From assembly GCF_003386195.1 (NCBI RefSeq), contig NZ_QRDX01000001.1:248001-312000 (forward strand): a DNA stretch of 64,000 bases, read 5' to 3'. The position numbers and the translations under genes were made by a program. Shown in pieces: positions 52,611 through 62,988 of the stretch. Each line of letters opens with the position of its first letter. Within the stretch, counting starts at the first letter, position 1. The notes under the pieces were generated by a model that saw nothing but the letters and a program-made list of their open reading frames with translations, did no database searches and was not told the DNA's origin. This stretch comes from Seonamhaeicola aphaedonensis. GTDB taxonomy: Bacteria > Bacteroidota > Bacteroidia > Flavobacteriales > Flavobacteriaceae.

Positions 52611-54086
52611 TTAAACAATAGGCTTCATGGCAGTCATAGACGCTCTAAGGAACGTTCCAATTTTTTCTACTGGATGTGCTCTTAACGCTGCATTAACCTC
52701 AATTAATCTAGCATTATCAACGCTATCACCATTATCTTTAGCATATGCTTTACCAATCACATTGGTATCAATAGTTTTCATAAAATCTGCTAATAAAGGC
52801 TTACATGCGTGGTCGAATAAATAACAACCATACTCAGCCGTATCAGAAATCACACGGTTCATTTCATATAATTTCTTTCTAGCAATAGTATTAGCAATTA
52901 AAGGAGTTTCATGTAAAGACTCATAATAAGCAGATGCATCAATAATTCCTGATTCAGTCATTGCCTCGAATGCTAATTCTACCCCTGCTCTTACTAAAGC
53001 AACCATTAAAACCCCATTATCATAATATTCTTGTTCTGAAATTTCAACATCACCTGCAGGAGTTTTTTCAAAATTAGTTTCTGCAGTAGCTGCTCTCCAA
53101 CCTAAAAGGTCTGCATCTCCATTAGCCCAATCAGCCATCATTCCACTAGAGAAACGTCCTTCCATAATATCGTCCATGTGTTTTTGGAATAGTGGACGCA
53201 TAATATCTTTTAACTCTTCAGATAATTCAAAAGCTTTAATTTTTGCTGGATTAGACAATCTATCCATCATATTGGTTATTCCACCATATTTAAGACCTTC
53301 AGTGATTGTTTCCCATCCATATTGAATTAACTTAGAAGCATATCCAGGTTCAATTCCTTTTTCAACCATTTTATCGAAACATAAAATAGAACCCGTTTGT
53401 AATAAACCACACAAAATGGTTTGTTCACCCATCAAATCAGATTTAACCTCGGCAACAAAAGACGATGCCAATACACCTGCTCTATCTCCACCAGTTGCTA
53501 CAGCGTAAGCCTTCGCTTGCGCCCAACCTTTTCCTTCTGGGTCGTTTTCAGGATGAACAGCTATTAGTGTAGGCACACCAAATCCTCTTTTATATTCCTC
53601 TCTAACTTCTGAACCAGGACATTTTGGTGCTACCATTATTACTGTTAAATCTTCACGAATTTGCATGCCTTCTTCAACAATATTAAAACCGTGAGAATAA
53701 GATAATGTTGCTCCTTTTTTCATTAAGGGCATTACCGCGTTAACAACACTGGTATGTTGCTTGTCTGGAGTAAGATTTAAAACTAAATCTGCCGTTGGAA
53801 TTAGTTCTTCGTAAGTCCCCACATTAAAGCCATTCTCTGTTGCATTCACATAAGAAGCTCTTTTTTCCTTGATAGCCGCTTCACGTAACGTATAAGAAAT
53901 ATCAAGACCAGAATCTCTCATGTTCAATCCTTGATTAAGCCCTTGAGCTCCACAACCTACAATTACAATTTTCTTTCCTTTTAAAGCATTTACCCCATCT
54001 TCAAACTCTGAAGAATCCATAAACCTACACTTTGATAATTGATCTAATTTGTCTCTTAGCGTTAAAGTGTTAAAATAATTTCCCAT
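52611..54086 (-). CDS. ilvC: ketol-acid reductoisomerase (class II)
   Basis: 491 residues, the length of class II (E. coli-type) enzymes rather than the ~330-residue class I. NADPH fold [17 protein letters not shown] is followed by [11 protein letters not shown] and [20 protein letters not shown]. Metal-binding blocks are [11 protein letters not shown] and E-rich region of the duplicated knotted domain. It acts on acetolactate and acetohydroxybutyrate. 61 bases after ilvN. Confidence 0.95.
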   Translation of the reverse strand: MGNYFNTLTLRDKLDQLSKCRFMDSSEFEDGVNALKGKKIVIVGCGAQGLNQGLNMRDSGLDISYTLREAAIKEKRASYVNATENGFNVGTYEELIPTADLVLNLTPDKQHTSVVNAVMPLMKKGATLSYSHGFNIVEEGMQIREDLTVIMVAPKCPGSEVREEYKRGFGVPTLIAVHPENDPEGKGWAQAKAYAVATGGDRAGVLASSFVAEVKSDLMGEQTILCGLLQTGSILCFDKMVEKGIEPGYASKLIQYGWETITEGLKYGGITNMMDRLSNPAKIKAFELSEELKDIMRPLFQKHMDDIMEGRFSSGMMADWANGDADLLGWRAATAETNFEKTPAGDVEISEQEYYDNGVLMVALVRAGVELAFEAMTESGIIDASAYYESLHETPLIANTIARKKLYEMNRVISDTAEYGCYLFDHACKPLLADFMKTIDTNVIGKAYAKDNGDSVDNARLIEVNAALRAHPVEKIGTFLRASMTAMKPIV

Positions 54087-54147
54087 TTTAATATTCTTGT
54101 TTTTAATACTTGTTTCACCCTAAAAAGAAAGGGCCTTTAATTATATG

Positions 54148-54678
54148 TTAATTTTTAATTTGTGCTAATAACTCAGTAATTTTCATTTCATCTTTTGTAA
54201 CTGCTATTCTGCCCGAACGCACAAATTGCATGATACCAAAAACATTCAATTCTTTTCTCAAGGCTTCAATTTCATGGCGCCTACCCGATTTTTCTAAAAC
54301 AAAAAATTCTCTGTTCACTGTTACAATCCTTGTGTTACTTTCCTTTATAATATTTTGAATTTGAGGTTCATCAAACAACAAGTCAGATTTTATCTTGAAC
54401 ATACAAGATTCTGTATAAATAGTTTCATGATCATCATGATAATAAGCCTTGATTACCTCGACTTGCTTCTCTATCTGCCCAACTATTTTTTTAGCTTGTA
54501 TTTCTGTTATATTGACTACAATAACGAATCGATTTACATTTTCAATCTCAGATTGCGATGTTGTTAAACTCTCAATATTGATATGTCTACGCTGAAAAAT
54601 TGCCGATATACGATTTAACAGACCAATATTGTTTTCAGTATAAACCGAAATGGTAAGTGTTTTTATTTCTTCACTCAT
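54148..54678 (-). CDS. ilvN: acetolactate synthase small (regulatory) subunit
   Basis: 176 residues with an N-terminal ACT domain (LTISVYTENNIGLLNRISAIFQRRHINIESL) that binds valine, and a C-terminal domain with GIMQFVRSGRIAVTK. It activates the catalytic subunit IlvB and gives feedback inhibition. 61 bases upstream of ilvC and 89 bases after ilvB. Confidence 0.93.
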   Translation of the reverse strand: MSEEIKTLTISVYTENNIGLLNRISAIFQRRHINIESLTTSQSEIENVNRFVIVVNITEIQAKKIVGQIEKQVEVIKAYYHDDHETIYTESCMFKIKSDLLFDEPQIQNIIKESNTRIVTVNREFFVLEKSGRRHEIEALRKELNVFGIMQFVRSGRIAVTKDEMKITELLAQIKN

Positions 54679-54767
54679 TTTATAAGAGATATGAGAAAAA
54701 AGAAAAAAGAGAAAGACATGTAATTATCTAAAACTCTTTATTCTTTTTATATGGTTCTTTATACTTT

Positions 54768-56501
54768 TTAACTTAATCTAATATCAGATACCGAAGCACC
54801 TGAAGGAATCATTGGAAACACATTATCTTCCTTCTCTACACATACTTCAAGGAAGTAAGATGATTTTGAAGCGATCATTTCCTGAACAGCATCTGCTAAC
54901 TCTTCACGTTTTACAACTCTTTTTGCATCAATATGATAACCTTTTGCTATAGTTACAAAATCAGGATTTGTCATTTCTGTAGAGGCATAGCGTTTATCAA
55001 AAAACAATTGTTGCCACTGGCGTACCATTCCTAAAAATTCATTGTTCAAAACTACAATTTTTACGGGTACTTCTTGTTGGAAAATAGTACCTAATTCTTG
55101 AATATTCATCTGGTATCCTCCATCTCCAATAATAGCAACAACTTCGCGCTCTGGTTTTGCCATTTTAGCTCCAATAGCAGCTGGTAAGGCAAACCCCATG
55201 GTACCTAAACCTCCAGAAGTAATATTACTTTTTGTTTTATTAAACTCCGCATATCTGCAAGCAATCATTTGATGCTGTCCTACATCGGAAACAATAGCTG
55301 CATTTCCTTTTGTTTGTATATTTATTTCCTTAAGAACTTCTCCCATGGTTAAGCCCTCTTTTTCTGGAAGCAAATCAGACTTGATTACTTTTTCATATTC
55401 AATTTCATATAAGTCCTTAAATTCCTGATGCCAATCCTCATGTGAATTTGCATTAAGTTCCTTTAATAAAAGTCCTAAACTTTCTTTACAATCTCCTAAA
55501 ACAGCAACATCTGTTTTTACATTCTTATCTATCTCAGCCGGATCTATATCAAAATGAATGACCTTGGCTTGTTTAGCATAAGTATTTAAATCTCCTGTAA
55601 CACGGTCGTCAAAACGCATTCCAATAGCAATTAAAACATCACATTCATTGGTTAGTTTATTAGGTGCATAATTACCGTGCATGCCCACCATACCAACGTT
55701 TAATGGATGTGATGTTGGAATAGCTGAAGCTCCTAAAATAGTCCATGCTGCTGGCACTCCAGATTTTTCAATTACCGCTTTTAACTCTTCTTCTGCTTCA
55801 CCTAAAATAACACCTTGACCCCAAACAATTAGTGGTTTTTTAGCATTATTGATTAATTCTGCGGCAGTCTTCAAAGACTCAATATTAACCTTTGGAGCAG
55901 GTGTATAACTTCTTATTCCAGTACACTTTTTGTACGAAAAATCAAATTCCTGAAACTGCGCATCTTTTGTAATATCTATTAAAACAGGCCCTGGTCTTCC
56001 ACTTCTTGCTATATAAAATGCTTTAGCCAAAACCACAGGAATATCCTCGGCCTTCGTAACTTGATGATTCCATTTGGTAACAGGTGTAGAAATACCAACA
56101 ATATCAGTTTCTTGAAAGGCATCGCTACCTAACAAATGCGAAGGCACTTGCCCCGTAATACATACTAGCGGCGTAGAATCTATTTGAGCATCTGCAATAC
56201 CAGTAACTAAATTTGTTGCTCCTGGACCAGACGTCGCCATGGCAACCCCTACTTTTCCAGAAATACGAGCGTATCCCTGAGCTGCATGTGCTGCCCCTTG
56301 TTCATGACGTGTTAATACATGATGAATTTTTCCTTGATATTTGAACAATTCATCGTAAACCGGCATAATAGCACCACCTGGGTAGCCATATAATATATCA
56401 ACCCCTTCCTCAATCAAACATCTTATAATAGCTTCACATCCGGTGATACGCTCCGTTTTGGTAGCTGCCGTTTTATTGGTTTCCATGGTTTCAGTATTCA
56501 T
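54768..56501 (-). CDS. ilvB: acetolactate synthase large (catalytic) subunit
   Basis: The start is placed at the ATG at 56501 (577 aa); a frame 10 codons longer also exists. A TPP enzyme: DILYGYPGGAIMPVYDEL, catalytic glutamate in RHEQGAAHAAQGYAR, the FAD/quinone region and the TPP-metal motif GDGGYQMNIQELGT with later N in LNNEFLGMVRQWQ. It condenses pyruvate with pyruvate or 2-oxobutanoate. 49 bases after ilvD. Confidence 0.95.
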   Translation of the reverse strand: MNTETMETNKTAATKTERITGCEAIIRCLIEEGVDILYGYPGGAIMPVYDELFKYQGKIHHVLTRHEQGAAHAAQGYARISGKVGVAMATSGPGATNLVTGIADAQIDSTPLVCITGQVPSHLLGSDAFQETDIVGISTPVTKWNHQVTKAEDIPVVLAKAFYIARSGRPGPVLIDITKDAQFQEFDFSYKKCTGIRSYTPAPKVNIESLKTAAELINNAKKPLIVWGQGVILGEAEEELKAVIEKSGVPAAWTILGASAIPTSHPLNVGMVGMHGNYAPNKLTNECDVLIAIGMRFDDRVTGDLNTYAKQAKVIHFDIDPAEIDKNVKTDVAVLGDCKESLGLLLKELNANSHEDWHQEFKDLYEIEYEKVIKSDLLPEKEGLTMGEVLKEINIQTKGNAAIVSDVGQHQMIACRYAEFNKTKSNITSGGLGTMGFALPAAIGAKMAKPEREVVAIIGDGGYQMNIQELGTIFQQEVPVKIVVLNNEFLGMVRQWQQLFFDKRYASTEMTNPDFVTIAKGYHIDAKRVVKREELADAVQEMIASKSSYFLEVCVEKEDNVFPMIPSGASVSDIRLS

Positions 56502-56550
56502 TTTATAACTTTTCACCTTTTGCATTCGCATTAGGTATTATTTTATTTTT

Positions 56551-58233
56551 TTAATATTTATCAGTAACACACCCTTCTGAAGCCGAAGCTACAGAACGTG
56601 CATATTTGTACAATATCCCTTTAGTATGCTTTAATGGAGGTGCTTGCCATTTAGCTTTTCGACTTGCCATTTCCTCATCTGAAATATTTAGGGTAATTGT
56701 GTTATCCTCGGCATTAATCGTAATGGTATCTCCTGTTTCAACAAGAGCAATAGTACCGCCAACTTGTGCCTCTGGTGTTACATGACCCACAACAAACCCA
56801 TGGGTTCCTCCAGAGAAACGACCATCTGTAATTAGGGCCACCGATTTACCCAAACCTGCTCCCATAATCATCGATGTAGGTTTTAGCATTTCTGGCATTC
56901 CAGGTCCTCCTTTTGGTCCTACGTAACGAATGACGACAACATTTCCTTTTTCTACTTCTCCATTAGAAATCCCATCATTCGCTTCAGGTTCACTGTTGTA
57001 AACCACTGCTTTTCCTTCAAATTTCAATCCTTCTTTTCCTGATATTTTAGCAACCGCACCTTCTTCGGCTAAGTTCCCTCTTAATATTTGCAGGTTTCCA
57101 GAAGATTTTAAAGCCTTATCGGTACTGTAAACAACATCTTGCTCTTCAAACTCCATGGCTTCAACATCAGCAAGATTTTCGGCTAGTGTTTTACCTGTTA
57201 CCGTCATACATTCACCATGTAAAAGTCCTTTTTCTAACAAATATTTCATGATTTTAGGTGTCCCTCCAATACCATGAACATCTTCCATTAAATATTTACC
57301 TGATGGTTTTAAATCTCCAATGAGTGGTGTTCTATCGCTAATTTTTTGAAAATCTTCTAAACTAAACTCTATATCGGCAGCATATGCAATTGCCAAGTAA
57401 TGTAATACCGCATTGGTAGATCCTCCCAAGGCATTTACTAAAGTAATGGCGTTCTCAATAGACTTCTTAGTAACAATATCTTTTGGTTTTAAATCTAATT
57501 CCAAAAGATTTTTCATAGCCTTTGCTGTACGTTCAGCTTCTGTAAGTTTGCTTGGGTTCACCGCTGGAATAGATGAGTTATATGGTAACGCCATTCCCAT
57601 GCATTCTATAGAAGACGCCATAGTATTAGCAGTATACATCCCTCCACACGCACCAGCTCCTGGAATAGATTTTTTAATTATTTCCTTATATTCTGCATCA
57701 TCAATTTCACCAGCAATTTTTTGACCCAACGCCTCAAAAGCAGACACAATATTTAATTTGCGACCTTTATATTTACCTGAAGCAACACTTCCTCCATAAA
57801 CCATAATAGATGGTCTGTTCAACCTTAACATGGCAATAATAGCACCTGGCATATTTTTATCACAACCAACTACACCAATTAATCCATCGTAAGCCATACC
57901 ATTTACTACAGTCTCCATTGAGTCTGCTATGATATCTCTAGAAGCTAATGAATATTTCATTCCAGGAGTACCCATAGAAATCCCATCTGAAACACCAATG
58001 GTCCCAAATACTAATCCTACTTGACCCGTTTCGTTTATACGTTTTTTAATTTCAGCAGCTATATTATTCAAATGCATGTTACAAGGGTTTCCGTCATATC
58101 CCGTACTTCCTATAGCAATTTGAGGCTTCTTTAAATCTTCTTCTGTTAAACCAGCAGCGTATAACATTGCTTGCGATGCTGGTTGTGATGGATTTTGAGT
58201 AACTGTTTTACTATATTTATTAAGTTCGCTCAT
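56551..58233 (-). CDS. ilvD: dihydroxy-acid dehydratase
   Basis: The start is set at the ATG at 58233 (560 aa); a four-codon extension begins with TTG. An iron-sulfur dehydratase: [35 protein letters not shown], and the C-terminal [21 protein letters not shown]. First gene of the ilv operon, transcribed away from metK. Its leader holds an attenuator (58478-58597). Confidence 0.95.
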   Translation of the reverse strand: MSELNKYSKTVTQNPSQPASQAMLYAAGLTEEDLKKPQIAIGSTGYDGNPCNMHLNNIAAEIKKRINETGQVGLVFGTIGVSDGISMGTPGMKYSLASRDIIADSMETVVNGMAYDGLIGVVGCDKNMPGAIIAMLRLNRPSIMVYGGSVASGKYKGRKLNIVSAFEALGQKIAGEIDDAEYKEIIKKSIPGAGACGGMYTANTMASSIECMGMALPYNSSIPAVNPSKLTEAERTAKAMKNLLELDLKPKDIVTKKSIENAITLVNALGGSTNAVLHYLAIAYAADIEFSLEDFQKISDRTPLIGDLKPSGKYLMEDVHGIGGTPKIMKYLLEKGLLHGECMTVTGKTLAENLADVEAMEFEEQDVVYSTDKALKSSGNLQILRGNLAEEGAVAKISGKEGLKFEGKAVVYNSEPEANDGISNGEVEKGNVVVIRYVGPKGGPGMPEMLKPTSMIMGAGLGKSVALITDGRFSGGTHGFVVGHVTPEAQVGGTIALVETGDTITINAEDNTITLNISDEEMASRKAKWQAPPLKHTKGILYKYARSVASASEGCVTDKY

Positions 58234-58327
58234 GTTCTTTATCAATAATTTTAAATCTTATTCAGTATGTATGTTGATAATTCAACGATTTTAAGAGTTT
58301 TAACAAAAAATGTTAATTTATAATCAA

Positions 58328-58353
58328 CGAAAATAAACCTTTAACCATTTTCG
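58328..58353 (-). other. hairpin in the ilvD leader
   Basis: CGAAAAT (58328-58334) and ATTTTCG (58347-58353) are inverted repeats; the loop holds AACC/GGTT words that extend it. It lies between the attenuator and ilvD; its role is unknown. Confidence 0.4.
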
Positions 58354-58470
58354 GGTTTTTATTTATATAAAACAAGGTTAAATTCATAGCACAGAAAAAC
58401 ATAATACATCTCTGATTAACAATGTTTTAACTTTATTTTTTTATGATGCCCAATACTTGAAAAAAATCAC

Positions 58471-58500
58471 AAAAAAACCTTCCTTAATAATAGGAAGGCT
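58471..58500 (-). terminator. attenuator terminator of the ilv operon
   Basis: On the minus strand CCTTCCT (58498-58492) pairs with AGGAAGG (58484-58478) around ATTATTA and runs into TTTTTTT (58477-58471). It is placed 36 bases after the leader peptide stop and 238 bases before ilvD, so it must be read through for ilvDBNC expression. Confidence 0.8.
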
Positions 58501-58534
58501 TGAGTTGTATTTTACTTTTATCAAATAACATTTT

Positions 58535-58597
58535 CTATCCATGTGAAATAACCAGAATGCCACTGAAAGGAATGATGTTAGAATATAAACTTTTCAT
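58535..58597 (-). CDS. ilv operon leader peptide
   Basis: A 20-codon frame, MKSLYSNIIPFSGILVISHG, ATG at 58597 and TAG at 58537..58535. Ile codons at 8, 9, 14 and 17 plus Leu15 and Val16 give the run I-L-V-I just before the stop. These are the operon's products. Together with the terminator downstream it forms a textbook attenuator. No RBS of E. coli type is visible, as usual in this phylum. Confidence 0.75.
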   Translation of the reverse strand: MKSLYSNIIPFSGILVISHG

Positions 58598-58688
58598 CTT
58601 GAACGCAACAAATGTTTACAATTAAAATCTACCAACTAAAATTTTGGTTAAAAAAATAAAAATTGAATAGTGTTTCTATTAAATTTTA

Positions 58689-58696
58689 TATTTTTG
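58689..58696 (+). promoter_or_regulatory. probable -7 box of the metK promoter
   Basis: TATTTTTG matches TAnnTTTG and lies 13 bases before the riboswitch stem. The best upstream element, TTG at 58663, is 23 bases away, a little long, so the -33 half is uncertain. Confidence 0.45.
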
Positions 58697-58709
58697 CTCT
58701 CGTATTAAT

Positions 58710-58837
58710 AGAGGAAAGATTTGACTGATTGCAACCTCTTCTAGTTTATTTCACTTAATAAAAAGATTCTGAAATAAATTGGAAATAAAAAATGCTAAAG
58801 GCAGTGTTTGCTTCCTTGACGTTTTCCGTCAAATCTT
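58710..58837 (+). promoter_or_regulatory. SAM-II-like riboswitch with expression platform upstream of metK
   Basis: P1 AGAGG (58710-58714) pairs with CCTCT (58735-58739). The loop GATTTGACTGATTGCAA and the distal TGCTAAAGGCAG (58793-58804) fit the SAM-II consensus as I remember it, with CTG (58725-58727)/CAG (58802-58804) as pseudoknot pairing. The expression platform is the hairpin TTGACG (58816-58821)/CGTCAA (58827-58832). The segment GTCAAATCTT (58828-58837) is a perfect 10-base complement of AAGATTTGAC (58716-58725) in the aptamer loop, so the two structures exclude each other. Should sense S-adenosylmethionine, the MetK product. Confidence 0.75.
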
Positions 58838-58856
58838 ACTCAGTAAATTACAAAAA

Positions 58857-60110
58857 ATGTCTTATTTATTCACTTCGGAAAGTGTTTCTGAAGGGCACCC
58901 AGATAAAGTTGCAGACCAGATTAGTGATGCCCTTATTGATAATTTTCTAGCTTTTGATATAGATTCTAAAGTAGCCTGCGAAACCTTAGTAACTACCGGA
59001 CAAGTGGTGTTAGCTGGTGAGGTCAAATCTACCACTTATTTAGATGTTCAAAAAATAGCAAGAGACACCATCAACAAAATAGGTTATACCAAAGGCGAAT
59101 ACATGTTCGATGGAAATTCTTGTGGTGTGTTTTCGGCTATCCACCCTCAATCTCCAGACATCAATCAAGGAGTAGACCGTGGCACTAAGCAAGAACAAGG
59201 TGCAGGTGACCAAGGAATGATGTTTGGCTATGCTACCAATGAAACCGAAAACTACATGCCTATAGCTCTTGATTTATCTCATAGAATCTTAATTGAACTT
59301 GCAGCACTACGCAGAGAGAATAAAGATATTACTTATTTAAGACCAGATTCTAAAAGTCAGGTGACCATTGAATATAGCGATGACAATGTACCGCAACGTA
59401 TTGACGCTATTGTAATATCTACACAACACGATGATTTTGATGATGACGAGACCATGTTGGCCCAAATTAGAAAAGATATTGTTGAGATACTGATTCCTAG
59501 AGTTGTAGCTAAATTACCAGAGGCTACTCAAAATTTATTTAATGACAATATTAAATATCACATTAATCCTACAGGAAAATTTGTTATTGGTGGACCACAT
59601 GGTGATACAGGCTTAACAGGACGTAAAATTATTGTAGACACCTACGGTGGAAAAGGCGCTCATGGTGGTGGTGCTTTTTCAGGAAAGGATCCAAGTAAAG
59701 TTGATAGAAGTGCCGCTTATGCTACTAGACATATTGCTAAAAACCTAGTAGCCGCTGGGGTTTCAGATGAAGTTTTGGTACAAGTTAGTTATGCTATTGG
59801 TGTTGTGGAACCTATGGGTATTTTTATTGATACCTATGGAACATCAAAGGTTAATTTGAGCGATGGAGATATTGCTAAAAAGGTATCTAAAATATTTGAT
59901 ATGCGCCCTTATGCCATTGAAGAACGTTTAAAATTACGTTCACCTATGTATAGTGAAACGGCAGCATACGGACACATGGGACGAACCAATAGAACGGTTA
60001 CAAAAACATTTTCACAACCGAGCGGAGAAAGTATTACATTAGATGTTGAATTATTTACTTGGGAAAAACTAGATTATGTAGATAAAGTAAAACAGGCGTT
60101 TGGCCTATAA
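58857..60110 (+). CDS. metK: methionine adenosyltransferase (SAM synthetase)
   Basis: Makes S-adenosylmethionine from methionine and ATP. The start is set at the ATG at 58857 (417 aa), giving the universal N-terminus [20 protein letters not shown]; the longer frame from 58779 runs through the riboswitch. Signatures [15 protein letters not shown] and GGGAFSGKD are present. SAM made here is also the methyl and adenosyl donor for ArsM and ArsS in this window. Followed by a strong terminator. Confidence 0.96.
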   Translation: MSYLFTSESVSEGHPDKVADQISDALIDNFLAFDIDSKVACETLVTTGQVVLAGEVKSTTYLDVQKIARDTINKIGYTKGEYMFDGNSCGVFSAIHPQSPDINQGVDRGTKQEQGAGDQGMMFGYATNETENYMPIALDLSHRILIELAALRRENKDITYLRPDSKSQVTIEYSDDNVPQRIDAIVISTQHDDFDDDETMLAQIRKDIVEILIPRVVAKLPEATQNLFNDNIKYHINPTGKFVIGGPHGDTGLTGRKIIVDTYGGKGAHGGGAFSGKDPSKVDRSAAYATRHIAKNLVAAGVSDEVLVQVSYAIGVVEPMGIFIDTYGTSKVNLSDGDIAKKVSKIFDMRPYAIEERLKLRSPMYSETAAYGHMGRTNRTVTKTFSQPSGESITLDVELFTWEKLDYVDKVKQAFGL

Positions 60111-60128
60111 AAAACTTAAAAAATTCTT

Positions 60129-60157
60129 AAAAAGCTTCCAAATATTGGAAGCTTTTT
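60129..60157 (+). terminator. Rho-independent terminator of metK
   Basis: AAAAAGCTTCCAA (60129-60141) pairs perfectly with TTGGAAGCTTTTT (60145-60157); loop ATA. The symmetric A and T runs make it usable in both directions. Confidence 0.85.
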
Positions 60158-60607
60158 AACTTGTTCAAAAATTATAATTTAGTACATATCAAAGTATACG
60201 CCTATTGATAAATTGCATTGATCTATTTGCTTATTTTTGAAAATTGGAGGCAAATTGTATTTAGCACATAACACAACACCTCCATACACATAGTATTTTA
60301 GGCGTGTGCAATTCAAACAACTCGTGTTAAACTTTCCTATTGTTTTTTTAGCCCTTTTGTGAATTCTAGCTCATTTTACTTTCTGTCTATACAAACGTAA
60401 TTTTTATACTAGTGGTTGCCTAAAGGTTAATTCATCTATTAAATGATATTAAAAGAATAATAACAAAACATGTTTATATTGTTAAATATCTATTTATTAT
60501 TTATCAAAATAAAGGTTTTGATAATTTATTTATTGACATTTATTAAAATACATGATAATCATTCAATTTTTATTAAATTTGATAAAACAACTCTCATAGT
60601 ACTGAAT
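60158..60607. other. 450-base intergenic region
   Basis: AT-rich with no convincing gene. Around 60246-60310 there is a cluster of inverted words (GGAGG/CCTCC, GCACATA/TACACATAG, GCACA near 60272 and TGTGC near 60309) like a decayed mobile or repeat element. The rest shows nothing that I can name; the promoter for the ATP-grasp operon should be in its right part. Confidence 0.35.
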
Positions 60608-62050
60608 ATGCAAAATTCAACTCTTTTTTCTTCTTATGATTTTTTAAAAGACACTTGGGACGAGATGTTTTCAAATAATGATGCATTGCGAAAGCAGTAT
60701 GAAATTATAAGCAATTATTTACAGTACACCTCACCGGAAGAACTTTCGAAAAAAGAAGAACTTTCCAAACAATTGTTTATGCATCAGGGGGTTACCTTTA
60801 CCGTTTACAATGACGAAAAAGGTATTGAGAAAATTTTTCCATTTGATATCTTACCAAGAATAATTACTTCTAAAGAATGGGAAAAAATTGAAAATGGCAT
60901 TAAGCAACGCATCACAGCTTTAAACCTCTTCATAAAAGATATTTATAACGAGCAATTTATTTTTAAAGACAAAGTTGTTCCTGCAAATTTAATATATGAT
61001 TGCCCTTATTTTTTAAGAGAAATGAAAGGTGTCACGCCACCTTTTGACATTTATGTTCATATTACAGGAGTAGATTTAATAAGAAACAATGACGGAGAAT
61101 TTTATGTGTTAGAAGATAATCTAAGAACGCCTTCTGGTGTTAGTTACATGCTCGAGAATAGAGAAATATCTAAGCGTATTTTTCCAGGTATATTACCCAA
61201 ATGCAATGTACTTTCGGTTTCTAGTTATCCTGATATTCTTTACAAAAAGCTACGCCAATGCAGTACTCAAGACAATCCCAATGTAGTTTTACTAACTCCA
61301 GGTATATATAATTCTGCATATTACGAACATACCACTCTAGCGCGTTTAATGGGAATTGAGCTCGTTGAAGGCTCTGATTTAGTAGTAAAGGATCATGTGG
61401 TTTATATGAAAACTACTTTTGGACTAAAACGAGTTGATGTCATTTACCGTAGAGTTGATGATGATTTTCTTGATCCTATGGAATTTAATTCAAAAAGCGT
61501 TTTAGGTGTAGCGGGTATTATGTCTGCATATCGTAAAGGCAACGTTACTATAGTTAATGCTCCAGGCACTGGAATAGCAGATGACAAAGCTGTTTACACC
61601 TTTGTTCCGGATATGATTAGATACTACTTAAACGAAGAACCTATATTAAAAAATATTGAAACCTATCAACTTGGTAAACCTGAGGATTTTGCTTATGTGA
61701 AAAAAAATATCAACAAAATGGTAATTAAAAAAACTGATGGTAGTGGTGGTTACGGTATGTTGATGGGGCATGAAGCAAGTAATGAGGAAATCGATGACTA
61801 TTTTAAAGTTGTTAATAAAAACCCTGCAGCATATATTGCACAACCTATTTTAAAACTATCCACAGCACCATGTTATATAGATGGTAAACTATCACCTAGA
61901 TGTGTAGATTTAAGGCCTTTTGCATTATATGGCCCTGATGGCATTGATATTTGCCCAGGAGGTTTAACTCGTGTAGCTCTTAAAAAGGGCTCTCTGGTTG
62001 TGAATAGTTCACAAGGTGGTGGCAGTAAAGATACTTGGGTAATTAAATAA
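60608..62050 (+). CDS. circularly permuted ATP-grasp protein
   Basis: The start is set at the ATG at 60608 (480 aa); a 46-residue extension from 60470 is an AT-rich artefact. Family CP_ATPgrasp: FDILPRIITSKEW, ALNLFIKDIYN, NLRTPSGVSYMLENRE, VLLTPGIYNSAYYEHTTLARLMGIELVEGSDL, VIKKTDGSGGYGMLMG (ATP lysine/glycine loop), and the metal-binding RCVDLRPFALYG. ATP-grasp enzymes join a carboxylate to an amine; the substrate is unknown. First gene of a three-gene unit, 5 bases before the next. Confidence 0.88.
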   Translation: MQNSTLFSSYDFLKDTWDEMFSNNDALRKQYEIISNYLQYTSPEELSKKEELSKQLFMHQGVTFTVYNDEKGIEKIFPFDILPRIITSKEWEKIENGIKQRITALNLFIKDIYNEQFIFKDKVVPANLIYDCPYFLREMKGVTPPFDIYVHITGVDLIRNNDGEFYVLEDNLRTPSGVSYMLENREISKRIFPGILPKCNVLSVSSYPDILYKKLRQCSTQDNPNVVLLTPGIYNSAYYEHTTLARLMGIELVEGSDLVVKDHVVYMKTTFGLKRVDVIYRRVDDDFLDPMEFNSKSVLGVAGIMSAYRKGNVTIVNAPGTGIADDKAVYTFVPDMIRYYLNEEPILKNIETYQLGKPEDFAYVKKNINKMVIKKTDGSGGYGMLMGHEASNEEIDDYFKVVNKNPAAYIAQPILKLSTAPCYIDGKLSPRCVDLRPFALYGPDGIDICPGGLTRVALKKGSLVVNSSQGGGSKDTWVIK

Positions 62051-62055
62051 TTAAA

Positions 62056-62982
62056 ATGCTTAGTAGAGTAGCAAATAACTTAATTTGGATGAACCGCTAT
62101 ATGGAACGCGGTTATAGCGTATTGAATTTATTAAAAGTGAATTACTCTGCCCATCAAGATTCTCCTGATCTTTTCCCATGGACTCCTATAATTAACAACT
62201 ATTGTGGATCTGACAGTGGTTTTTCTTCAGAAAATTCAATTGAGTGTATTAATCACATGATTTTTAATTTAGATAATCAAAATTCTATAATTAATTTAGT
62301 TACAAGATCGCGTGAAAACGCAAGAAGTGTTCAAGAGCACATTCCAAGAGAGCTATGGCTTGGTATTAATAGTTACTATCTTTATCTGACAAAGCCAGAA
62401 CTACCAAACAAACTATACCAAGAAGACCCTGTAGTTTTTTTAGACAGACTATTAAACCACCAATTACTATATTACGGAAAGATTGACATTACTCAAGAAC
62501 GAGGTTCTGCTTACTACTTTATGGATATTGGCAAATTTTTGGAACGCGTTATTCAAATCTCAGATCTTGCTTCCATGAAATTGAAGGAAATAGCAAAAAC
62601 ATCTGATGCCTTAGAACGAAGTTTTCTTTGGAAAAATTTTTTACTATCCATTGGTGCCTACCAGCTCTATTTAAAGAAATATAAGTCTACATTTCAAGAG
62701 GATTTTATAATAAAGTTAATATTTCAAGAACAATTATTCCCAAAATCCTTATATTATTGTGTTAACAAATTAAGCAGACATATCAATCAGCTTATACAAA
62801 CCAATGAATTGGTCAATAACGATTTAGAATTCCTTTTAGGAAAGTTACAAAGCACCATTCAATACACAACCATAGAAAGCATTAATGAGCAAGGATTAAC
62901 TAATTTTATTGCTAGTATAAAAAACGATATCACAAATATTTCCTTAAGCATCAATAATGTGTATTTTTCAAACCAAAGTTAG
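62056..62982 (+). CDS. alpha-E domain-containing protein
   Basis: 308 residues, almost wholly alpha-helical, with the family start MLSRVANNLIWMNRYMERGYSVLNLLKVN and the central ENARSVQEHIPRELWLGINSYY block. The alpha-E family has no known activity and is nearly always paired with the CP-ATP-grasp protein, as here. It lies 6 bases before the transglutaminase-like gene. Confidence 0.87.
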   Translation: MLSRVANNLIWMNRYMERGYSVLNLLKVNYSAHQDSPDLFPWTPIINNYCGSDSGFSSENSIECINHMIFNLDNQNSIINLVTRSRENARSVQEHIPRELWLGINSYYLYLTKPELPNKLYQEDPVVFLDRLLNHQLLYYGKIDITQERGSAYYFMDIGKFLERVIQISDLASMKLKEIAKTSDALERSFLWKNFLLSIGAYQLYLKKYKSTFQEDFIIKLIFQEQLFPKSLYYCVNKLSRHINQLIQTNELVNNDLEFLLGKLQSTIQYTTIESINEQGLTNFIASIKNDITNISLSINNVYFSNQS

Positions 62983-62988
62983 GTTATT

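Noticed and set aside
58359-58409. Second small frame in the ilvD leader, MYYVFLCYEFNLVLYK
   Set aside because: It has a few Val and Leu codons but no dense run, and it lies after the terminator; kept out as probably chance.
58779-58856. 26-residue N-terminal extension of MetK
   Set aside because: It translates the riboswitch expression platform; MetK begins at [16 protein letters not shown].
60470-60607. 46-residue N-terminal extension of the ATP-grasp protein
   Set aside because: It is a run of Ile, Leu, Lys and Phe from AT-rich spacer DNA; the family begins at the ATG at 60608.
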